Of a stretch of DNA of 64,000 nt, positions 11,401-23,600 are shown in pieces; positions within the stretch are counted from its first letter, which is position 1; each line of letters opens with the position of its first letter. Source of the DNA: Diphasiastrum complanatum (lineage: Eukaryota > Streptophyta > Lycopodiopsida > Lycopodiales > Lycopodiaceae); the NCBI GenBank assembly GCA_029204225.1, contig CM055109.1, positions 19,853,783 through 19,917,782 of the forward strand. Direction: 5' to 3'. The translations under genes and the position numbers were made by a program. The notes beneath the pieces are model-generated. The model saw nothing but the letters and a program-made list of their open reading frames with translations. It was not told the DNA's origin and did not search any database.

Positions 11401-14400
11401 CATCAAGGGGCGTATTCGAATCTCAACTCAAAAAAGAAGAAATACCAAAACATGAGGCAGTGGATTAAACAGTTGCAAGAAAAAGAGGCCTTAGAAGCCG
11501 CTAAGCCGAAGTACATAATCCACGAACAGATGTTAATACTCAGTTGCATCATCACGAAAAACCCTTCAAGATGACAGAACCTGAAGCTCCGCAAATAGAA
11601 CTGATCGTGAATATTCTATCTAGCTAGATGGATATTACATTGGGAGAATTTCTTAAGTTGGTGCCTCAAGCAAAAGAAGTATTAGCGGAGAAATTGACTC
11701 AGATTGAACCAATAGTCCAACAGGAGCCACTATCTTGCGCCGGTTTTGAAGAATCAAACGAAGTAGTAAATGTAGGGGAGACTGGGAAAGTGAGCAAAGA
11801 AACATCACCCTGCCAATACAACACAAACAGTTTGGTAAAGTGGCAGCCGTGATAGATGGAAGTTCAGGAGTTAACCTGGTTTTAACAAAGTTGTGTGCTC
11901 ACTGGGGCCTTACAAGGTAAAGCGCTTTTCATTACCATTCATATAGCCCTCCTAACCCATGCACTAGCTCCACTTATGTGACTGGGCCTTGACAAGATTA
12001 TTAATTGCATTTCTGGCCTAGTTCGGAATAATGAGGCGTAACCTAGGATTATGCCGAATCCTATATGCAGGACATGGACGTGTGGGACATGGACGTAAAA
12101 CCTATAGTCTAAGCTCTCCTGGCCTGAGCCTCCTCTGAATAGGTGTTGTCGCTTCCAAGTCTAGTGTAGCCTACTCTCGAACATTAGGGAAGAAGTCCTC
12201 ATCGGATAGAGCGATAGGTTCGAAGGTAGGATGCCCATCGCCCTCATCCTCATCCTCATCCTCATCCTCATCATCAATCTCCTCGAAACCCTCCTCTACA
12301 TACTACTACTCTTAGTACTCTAAATTTGATGGTGCCTCAAACTCATCATTGGAATTCTGAGCACGATAGCTCACACCCTCTCCTACTCTCCTCCTACGTG
12401 ATGCTTGTGCTTGAGTGATAGTTCTTGCACACGAGGATTGACAAATATGTTACTACTCACAATTCAAAAAATGTATCTCATACTTATTAGTAACTATTAG
12501 TTAGACACCACCTCCAACAATGCTGCCTCCATCGCTAGCAACAGTATCCCCATTGCTACCAACACCTCCACTGCCTCCAATGCTGCTGCTAATCCATCGT
12601 TGGAAGGAGTAATACAGTCAGCTGCAGAAGTCTCTGAATCTGCTGTCCCCTCATCAGAAGCACTGTCTTCTAAGAATTCTCTTGCTGAACACTACACACC
12701 AAGAAAGGCATTTGACGGGTATCTAAAAGCAGAGGTGGATGCCTTAAGACTCGAGGTACAACAACTTAAGCTGACAATGACGATGCTACTTCAAGATAGC
12801 AGGGCTCTCAAGCAGAAAATTCAGACCTTGGAGGGAACACCATCCCCAGTGACAAACAAAATTAACGAGCTGGAATGACATCTGAGCGAACACAAGGAGG
12901 CTACGAAGTCGTAGGCTTCATTGTTCCAAAAAGAATACGGTAATGTTGCTCATATGTCTACTGTCATGTCAGCTACCATCTCTGAAGAAAAACTACGTGA
13001 CTTCAAATCTCTCAATGTCCAAGTTCAAGGTGTTCTTGACACTCAAGATGCTATGAAAAGAGGCAAAATCCTTTTTAGATACTACATTAAGTTTGAATAC
13101 CGATGGATTGGATAAGGCATGGTGAACCAAAAAGGACAATTCTACTCTCATTATCCGTTTCAAATCAAAAGAGGAAAGGACCAAAATATTGAGACTCAAA
13201 CCTAAATTAAAAGGTACACAGATTTTCTTGGATGAGGATCTTACCTATATCCAAGTTCAGGAGCACAAGGAAAATTTTCAGGAGGCTAAAGCATCAGGAC
13301 GTTTTGCCATTTATCGAGATGGTCAGGTTCGGTATTTGGATCGATGTCCATCTACCTCTAGCACCTAGGAAGTTGCGGCTCTCGGGTGTAGGAGCAGCCC
13401 AAGACCCCAGCCATATCACCCACACCACCTTCATCCACCTCACCTCGTATCAGACTATGGAACTGTAATGGCATCATACTTCGTTAGTAGCAAGAGATTT
13501 AACATACTTCATCACACAAGGGGATATCCTTCTTTTCACAGAGACTCATGAGAGTCAGTTTAGGGGACTACCGGAGGTTCAAGGTTTTAGATGGTTTTCT
13601 TTTTTTGCTCAGAGACTACATCTGTGGGAGGCAAAAGTTCTGGTGGTGTAGCATGCTTATACAGGGACTCATTACAGCCTACCATTGATCTGGTTCGACA
13701 AGATGATCATACATGCTATTTGTGGCTTTGACTTCTTCATCGAAGTATTGGGATTGATAGCGATTTGTATTTGGTAGTCTGTTATTTTCCTCCGAAGTCT
13801 TCTGCTTTTGCTAATAGTATAGGTCCCCCATATGATGCTCTCTCTTCAGATATTCTTCTTTATTCTGAGCATGGTTACATACTTTTGGCTGGAGATTTCA
13901 ACGCCAGGGCCTCCTCTAGAACACAAAGTTCCATATGATCACTGATGACCCTTTGAGGATAGTATGGATATGGGAATTGGCAAGATATCTGTTGATGACG
14001 GTGGCCCGGTCTCTGCATATGGTGAGCATTTTCTTCTATTGGGTGAGGCCCACGAGCTTGCCATTTTTAATGGCTTAGCTTTTTGGCCAATTTCTAGAGA
14101 CTGTACTTGCCACCCCCATAGTGGTGGGCATAGGGTTGTGGATTATTTCATGGGGTCACCATCTCTTATACCCTTTCTATCTGACTTTATTGTTTCTCCC
14201 ACCACGTTATCTGACCATTCCATTATTTCCATTGATTTAAGCTCAGTGTTCTCTCTCCTTCATACTCCGTAATTTTCCATACGATAGCCCACTCTAGTCC
14301 CAAGCATCTTACCTTAGTATAGCTCTTCATATTGTCGCCTCCATGGCCTTCCCATTCAAACATCGTAGGAATCCACAAACATGAAGCTTCGTCATCCTCA

Positions 14401-17400
14401 CCAACCTTGGTATGATGATATATGCAAACAAGTCCACCTTCAAGTCAACTTTGCACAATCCCCCCATCTTCGTTATCTCAGACACCTATATAGCTATACT
14501 TGTCGTTATAAAAAATGCATATATGAAACTTCTGAAGGGAAACGCCAAGGTGGCACAAAAAAACAAAACCAAGAATTGGGATTTATCATGATTCATCAAA
14601 AAGGGCTATACAATATAAGTAGTAAAACTTAACAATCTTCGAGCTCCCTATCATCAGATTGCTGCTCACTCCTCCATAATGAGTGGAGTATGTGGTGATG
14701 AAACCACTCCCATCTACTTTGCCAGAGGTGTTGGGTCTCCTCAAGCTTGTGACATTGGAATGACATGCCATAGTCAATTGAAAAGTAAGCCAAAAAATCA
14801 TCAATTTGAATTTAAATGTCAAACATGACACATCAAAATTTGAACTTCAAAATAGAGTTCCAAAATACTAAGGAGTCAAGACAGTACAGAGAGTACTATA
14901 ATACCTCTCCAAGCTAACGGTCGTACAATGCTATAGTTGCTTGCCCAACCTGTCCATGAACTCATATAGAAGGCCCAACATGCAACCCTCTCAATCTATC
15001 ACATGCAAGACGACATAGATAGGTTGCAGGCCCACGACAATGGATCATGCCTGCACAACCAGCTCGAACCTGCCCCCATGGCACCCACTCGTTCAAAACA
15101 ACCATCTCCTCAAGTCTGCATGAGCTTTCAATAGTCGTTCCAAGACTATGAACATAAACACAAACTTGCATTCCAAAATTTGTATTAGTACAATCATCAA
15201 AGCAAGAACATAACTAGTAAATACTAATTATGAATCACGATAGATGATACTAGAATCTAGATAGATTATAGAATGATGAATCTAGATCATAAACGCATAG
15301 TTTAGAAAATTAGAACATTCAAGTTTTCAACATGGTACATAGTAATACACAATGATAAATGACAAATGGCAAATGCAATGAATCAATTATCACAATTTCT
15401 TACAACAGTAATTACTGAGTAGTTTGAGCTACAAACCTAGTGGGGGCAAGTCTCAAGACCTCCAAGGTGGAGTGTCTCTTGAACATGCTCAAGGCCCTAG
15501 GCCTCTTGGTGATGAATCTCACCAAGGACCGTCCTATGTTAAGCACCTCCTTGACCCATGGTATCTTGGCTACGTCCTCAACCAAGAGGTCCAAGTAATG
15601 TGCAACACAAGGTTTCTTAGCAGTAGCTTCTTAAAAGGTTCCACAAGGGCCTCCAGCCTAGTAAAAATCTGATCTGAACGAGTTATTCTACAGCTATGAA
15701 TTTATAGTTCCGAGTTCTTTATGAGAGAGTCATTGCTCTTCCTTGATTGAACTGTGACTGTTGTTATTTCAGCATCCTTAGTTGTAGAATTGCCTTATGA
15801 TAGTCTGATATGGTCTATTGTTCACCATGTGATGCCAAAAGCTGTGTTGTATGTTCTGAACACCCTTCAAAACGTATTATACGCATTTACTCAGTTGGAC
15901 CCATGGTCCCTATTTCCACTTATGAATTGTTTAAGTTGATGATGACTGGGTTAGGGCCAAGTGGTATGGTGCAGACCGTCCTGGAACCCATGCCATGCTG
16001 ATGTATGGCCTAAACCTATTTGGTTACGGACAGTTAGTTGGAGGGTTCCTTTCACGGACCTCCAACAGTTATAAGTACAGTAACCTCTAGCCTCTATTCA
16101 TGCCACAGTTGCTTGGTCTCATTATTTGGGTTCGCAGTCGAAGATTCACCTACAGTTCCCTTGAGAGAAGGGCCTACAATCTACCTCACAGTTAGCTCAT
16201 TGATGTTCAAAGTTCAAACACTAATTTTATTTCAAGTTGCTACATGATCTTTTAGTTATGTCGTCCATATTTGATGTAATATTGTGTACACATCACCAGT
16301 TTTACCAAAACCAGCACGCAAATGCAAGTCTGAAACTGCAACAAAGGAAGGGAAACTCTACAGCTAACTGCAGGCAACCAATTCACATCAATTATGGCAA
16401 TGAAACTTTTGCCTTCACATTATCACTTTGGTAAAAAGTCTGTTTGAAACTTGACTGAAAGACAAAAGGTTTCACAGTTACAGAAATACAAAAATAATTG
16501 GAAGTTTAAGCTACCAAAACAATTTCTCGCATTACATCTTATCTGAAAGTTTAGGCATGTTTCTGCCTAGGACTGTAAAAGTTTCTCCTGTAGTATAACT
16601 TGGTACAAACAAAATAAGGAGCTGCTAGACACTTCTTACTGTTTGAATAATACCTGCACTGCATCACCGCTCCTCTTATGGCCACCATTCTCAGATTCAA
16701 AAATGCTTTTGACAACAGGGGATATTGCTACACCTGGAACCAGAACTTTCTTAACATACTAGACAAGTAGAAGCTTGAAAGTGTAAGAGTATTGAAAGAT
16801 GACAATTTTCTGCTGGACTGGATAGTTACCTGTAAGCATAAGAACTACCCCTTTCTCAAAGTCATCCAGAACAAGCTTGCGAACCAACGCCTGATATACA
16901 CAACAAACACTTGTAAATATTTGATACAGTTAAGAAACGCTTCCCAGTTTAAATCAGAATGCCCTTGACATGCTTAATTTCTGGACAATTATGTGTTTCA
17001 GTTTCATACACATCTGCAAAAAATAAATCAAACATGAACTTATTGACCTCTAGCCTAGGAAGTTGAACAGTTCCACTAGTCATCGCCTCTTCAGTCAACC
17101 TCATCCGTTCCTGAAGCCGATTTTCAGCATATCGCAGCTTTGCCTGCAGCTCTCGAATACTTGAGGCCTGCCAAGTACATATCAGGAACAACGTACATAG
17201 TGCAGATAGTAATAGTCAACACAAGGCTTCCAAGAACACTTTAAGGAACATAGAAGCTTCTTACCAAGATCAACAAATAATGGGACGTGCAACATTTAAG
17301 ATAAGCTCCATCATGGATCTAAAGAGTAGGACATTAGAAGTTTAAAATTTTGGCAGTCCTTCATGCTAAGCTTTGGTAGACATAGGTGCTTTTCTCATAC

Positions 17401-17553
17401 TGCATATGCTACCCAAAAATTACCCCTCAAACTATCCAAGGTTGCATCAAACCGTGGTTCCAACCACCGAATCGAACGGACCCGATTCAAACGGTTCGAA
17501 TCGTTCGAACCGTCTGCTGCCAAAAAGCCCCAATCCCGGTTCTGTTCGCGCCC

Positions 17554-17618
<65 letters not shown>

Positions 17619-20600
17619 TATTAATGTCTTTTCCATGCCAAAAGGCATATAAGACAAATAAGTACATATCAAGTATGTGGACCATCTGGGAGCGTATGAA
17701 AAACGTTTCCAAAACTGAAAGAAAAGCATATATAATAAATCTAAACACAATTACCAGTGTTAACTAAACCAAAAGGTAGAAAGCAAGAAATGGCTATGTA
17801 TAATGGAAGCAAGCCGCAGATCAAGTCCTGGAGGTGATACTACTACTGCTACTGCTGCTGCTGAAAAAACATGTAATACTAGCTGTAGTGGGGAGTGAAA
17901 CTGAGATCCGCTGCCGATGCCGAATGTAGGGAGGACGTCTCCTCGTAGTAGGCCGAAGAGGTCTGGCTGCTGGGTAATGCTGGGAGGTGCAATTATGGAC
18001 TCGGCTCAATTACATTCGCCACGTCCATTTACATTTACTTTACTTTATGCATAAGCAGGCCTTGGGCCCTTTTCTATTCATTATTGACACTTAGACTTTA
18101 TGGTTGGCCTTAGGCCTTATTATTCATTATTTGGACATAGTACTGGAGAGTGGGGGCCTTCTTGGAAGGCGCACTATTATTTCCTCCCAGTTGGGCCTTA
18201 ACCACTAGAAGCTTCCTTTTAGGGCTTCCTCTAGGCTATAAGTAGGGAATCTGTGTCATTTGTTACTCAGCTGATGATCTCTTTAGTCTCCTTAATCTCT
18301 CTTTCCTGCTTTCTAGGGTTAAGTCTTGCTTATGTGATGCTTTCATAGCTTAGCTCTAGATCAGTTGTGGTTGCATTCGTAACTTGGTATCAGAGCACTT
18401 TTCTGATTGCAGATCTGATTTTCTGATTGGGCACCCATTTTTTTGCTGATTTTATTTCTCTCTTTGTTGAGGGCTTTCACCTCTTTGCTTCAGCAACATT
18501 CAGCACAGTTTGGAGGAGGACCAGCGCCCATCAGAGCATTTTCCTTGGCGGAGCTTTAGTGGACAGTTAGTAGAAGTACTTCCGCTAAATTTGGCGGCCA
18601 GAAAAAAAAAATTGGCAGATTATTTCCGATGCCCTACTACCTTGCCATCTTCAACGGATTTCTCCACCGATTTGCTGTCCATTTTGCTGATTGCTTGGAG
18701 ATTATCACTATCGTTTGGAGGAGGACTGGCGCCCTACTGTTGTCCACCTACTGCCCATTTTGCAGCCCACCATCACCTACTTCTAGCACCCTACTTTACT
18801 TTCCGCTTGTTGTCCACAACTCAACCTATACTCTTTCCCAGCCCACCCCTCCTTGCATTGTCTCCACCTTTCTACTGGTTTTCCAGCTTTGCTTGCTGGC
18901 TGTCCATTTTCCAGCCATATACTCCACTACTTGCTACTTATTTCTCTCATTATTTGTTTGCTTTTGCAGGCCCCTCTTATCTCTATTTGGTGGCTGCCCG
19001 ATATCTCTCCATTTTACTACCGTTTTCAGCACGCTTTCGATTGCAGTTGCGAGGTACTACTTACACTATTTGTCATTTCCCTCTTTTTTTTTCTTTAGCA
19101 GGCTTTTTCACGTCTTTTCATTGGTGTACCTGTTGTGACAACTTATGTCCTCTCCTTCAGTTTGTCCACTTGATTAGCGTCTTGCCTGGCTTAACTTTCT
19201 GCCTGTGGCTGTTGTTTTGTTATTTCCATTCCATTTTATAGTTTGTGTTTGTCCATTGCATTTTCATTTTGTCTTCTGTTATTTGTTATTAGTTTATGTT
19301 CCATTTGTGTTTTGATTTCATAATTCATTTTCATCGTCGATTTTGTTATTCACTTTTTCTTCGTTTTCTACGCTCCATTATAAATAAATAAAAAACCACC
19401 CAAATTATTTGGATCATTGGATTACGTATTCTTTTCCGTTACTTTTAATTTTATTTTTTATCATGACTTCTGATTTTCGGTCTCTATCCCCTTTAGATTA
19501 TCTTTCTGATTTTAATAGTGATATACCATCTGAACATATGTTCGACAAATGGCTCACACGTCTTCAGTATTACTTTGATACTTCTAGGCCAACTTTTCCA
19601 GGTCCTAATAAGATTCTTGATGCAATTTTTCTCTTAAAGGGTTCTGCTAGGTCGAAGTGGTTTGACTATGTCCATTCTTATCCGCCTATCTCTGAGTGGC
19701 ATGACTTTCTACCTATACTTCGCGTTCTTATATTTTCCGCTGCATATTCTGTATTTGTTCCTCCTCTCGCTCTTACGAGTGGTATTATAGGTCTTGAGAG
19801 TTCTACTCCTCCTAATTCCTCTCGTGAGCATCCTTCCATATGCGAGGTTCCATTTTCTTGTGCAGGACAAATAGAGATAGAGTCACACATTTCTAGCGAT
19901 GCACATGAGGTTGATTCACACATTGCTAGCGATACACATGAGCATGATTCTATATCACAGTGTGAGCAAGTTGCCTGATTTACTTGAGATAGTTATTGAT
20001 CTACCTGAGCTCATCATTGTATCCCATGCTGAGTCAGAGTATATACAGGTTCCTACTGATGCTGATTCACAAATACAGGTTGCGGCTGATATGGTCCTTG
20101 ATACTGATATAGCATGCTATGATACTATTGATGATGTCGTTGCATGCTTTGATGGTGCTACCGATGTTGTTGCATGCTATGATATTGTTCCATGCTTTGA
20201 TATTGATGTAGTATGCCTTGCTACTATTGCCGATGTTGTTGCATGCTTTGATATTGTTGTTGAGTGCTTTGATGCTACTCATGTTCTTGAGCGCCATGCT
20301 ATAGATATTGTCGCCTATGCTTCTTATTTCGATATTGTTCATGGGATGCATATTAAGGCCAGAACGTATCAGTTGATGCTTCTGTTATTATGCCTGTGTA
20401 TGTTGTTCCATTTGTGGATCATATTATTCTAGATGCGGGGCGAGAGTATATTGCTTTAGTGGATACAGGCAATACACATTCATTTATTAGCAGTTACATT
20501 TCCACCAGGATTCATGCTACACATGTTCCTACTTCCCAAGCCTCTCAGTGTTGAGGTTGCTCGTTCCCATTCTTTTCCCAGTTCTCAGATGTTTCAGGGC

Positions 20601-23600
20601 TTGGATTATCGCATTGGTGATTTTTCTGGTTAGGCAGATTTCTACCTCATTCCTCTGGAGCACTATGACATTATTTTTGGTGCAGACTGGTTCTCTTCAC
20701 TTGGAACTGTTGTTGTGGATCTCTCTCAACAGCCACTTTCCTTTACTCATGCTCGTCAGCATCATTCACTTGCTAGTATTGATTCCCAGGGTGACTATCA
20801 GTTGGTTACCGGGAAGCAGTTTATGCCAGCTCTTCTTTCCATTCCATCAATTGCTGCTTCACTTTCACCATCCGTGGGTCCTCCTCCTCAGGTTGATGCT
20901 GCTCCGAATTTACAGGTTGCTGCTGCGTGCCCTGCACCTATATGCCTTGATTCACAGATATCGTATTGATCCTCCTTGCCGAGTTTGTTGTTCCAAGGAT
21001 GTGGAGCTTGTTCAAGTTGTTCTTAATGGCTTATTGGATGATCATGTTAACTTGGTGCAAAACTTTGCTATTTAAAAGACATTCCCAAGTATGAAGGACT
21101 TGCAAGAAATCTTGGTGAATGAGGAGGCTAGGCTTGCATGTACAAATCTTTCAACAAATCTACTCTTTGTAAGCTGAATCACAGATCTAGGACACAAAGT
21201 AGAATTTGAATATGATCAATGTAAAGTAGTTGATAGGACAGGTAAGATCCTAGCACTCGAAAGAGGCATGGATACTTGTACAGATTAAGTCATTGTTTTT
21301 TTACCTCTAGTCAGGCTCTTAATACTTCTATACATATCAATAAAATTTTACTTTGGCATTATAGACTTGGTCATTTGAATCATGCTTCTGTATTACATAT
21401 GTCTAAGTAATCTATTGTTCTTGATCTCGACTATCCACCTATATAGATTGATGCAGCTTTCCAGCATATTGCATGTATTCAGAGAGTTCAAGCACTTCCG
21501 GATGCAGATGAGAGATATATACAGATAGCACTTGCTTCTTCACATTATTTTCATGATCAGGGCCACAGGTTGTCATGGTTTTCTCAGGCATCCCACCTCC
21601 TCCTTGAGTCATTTGGTATCTCCATTACAGAGCTTCCCTCAGGTACTCACCAGTATATCAGATGCTTCTTATATCGGGCCTATCTTGATCGTACATGGAG
21701 ATGACAGTTGGGGGTTAAGCCCCGACTATTACCAAACTCATTTCATTGAGCTAGACATAGCAGGTTCCCAATTTTGCCACATTATTTGGACTCGTAACTA
21801 TCACACAACCTTATATTCACATTGGGAAAGCTCTGCGTATCATCAAATCAACTGGCTATTGAGACTGGGAGGTTCCACAGTCTTCCAAGAGAGGAGCGGA
21901 TCTGCCAGTTATGCTTTTTGGATGAGGTGGAGTCTGAGGAGCATTTCATCTTTAGGTGCTCTGTATACTATGAGATTAGAGGGAGATACTATTGTCTGTT
22001 TCACGACATGCCCACTACACCACAGTCACTCATAGCATATGAGGACTTTCGTTGTGTTGCACTTATGATACGAGAGATGTTCCTACTGTGCCGAGACCTA
22101 TGTCAGACAGAGCAACAAAGTCATCTTATTTCTCAGCCTTTGATTACCTCTTTCTTCTCTAGGAGAAGATCCCGACAGGACCCAGAGTCCAATGATAATG
22201 ATGGTGATAACAACAGACACACTCATAGAGATCAGAGATAGCGCACTACTCATAGTCATGATGCAGGCCAAGGTACCCGATCTATAAAGAGGAGACACAC
22301 ATCTCATCCTCCTAAACGATGTCAGCGGCTACTAGATTTCCCCCATGCTGCAGCTCGTATCACATCCTTCTATAGCATCAGTAGGATAGGATGATAGTGT
22401 TATACTTCATTTTTCACGTCTACTTGTATCTATGATCCTACTTATCTTATCCCATCTATTTCAGTTCAAAGTAGTTAGATATGTTGTTTTTGTTATTATT
22501 TCGAAGACGTTTCATACGCTCCCATGGTTACCACATACTTGACATGTACACCTTAGTACAGTTGAGCATCAGTGACTGCTTATCCTGCAAGAGACCGAGA
22601 TCCGAGGTACCTCTGAGTAGTAATTATGATGGAGAGGCTGAGACTCCGGATGCTTCCATACATAGGTAGCAGAGACAGTTGAACTTTCTAACTTCTAACT
22701 AGTTGCTAAATTCTAACCATAAACTATTAACTAGTCACTCTCACTACTATTACCTACACCCCTCTCACAATGTCCGCTGTCAAGAGTCAAGACTCAAACC
22801 TATCAACTTTCAAGAGCTATCATCTCACAAATTACAATCAAATTATCAATGTTGAATGATCATCAATGATCAAGATTCAATGCGCAATCATCAAATGCAC
22901 ATTGCACAAAACATAAAACACAATCCTGAACCCTCCTCACAATGAATCCAATGTTTTTACTCCAATCTCCTACAGTGCACAATGAACTTGGTGATGGCAC
23001 AATGTGGGGGCCCCCCCCCCCCCCCCCCCGGCTCTCTCTCTCTCAGATATTGCAAGCAAAGAATAGCAGCAAAGAACAGTCGAATCAAGTGGCAAATGCA
23101 GTTGTAGAACCTCCACAACCTACTCAAGAATCGGATCATGATGCCTTTATGACAAACCATCAAGAAGCATCCAACGACAGCTCTTGGTTTCTTGATTCCA
23201 ATGCCACACAGCATATGACCAGCCATATTGGCTGTTTTGAGTCCTATACGCCTTACAGTGCCAAATGATATGTTCACCTTGGTGACAATAGCACCCAAGC
23301 TATCAAAGGTGAAGGTACAGTAAGATTCAACTTTGCCAATGATCAATGTAAGGTACTTTCAAATGTCCTTCATGTACCAAATCTGTCTACAAATCTGCTC
23401 TTTGTTAGCAGAATTACAAACCTAGGACATAAAGTAGAAATTTGAATCTGGTCAGTGTAAAGTGGTCAATAGGATAGGCAAGATCCTAGCACTCGAAAAG
23501 AGACATGGATACTTGTACAGATTAAGTCATTGCTTTTCTGCCTCTAGTCAAGCACTTAGTACTTCTGTTCAGATAAATAAAAGTTTACTTTGGCATAATG

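Noticed and set aside
18510-19241. 243-codon open frame rich in Leu/Ser/Phe/Pro
   Set aside because: Pyrimidine-rich gypsy leader; three overlapping frames are open and the same DNA occurs inverted in gypsy E without a conserved frame.
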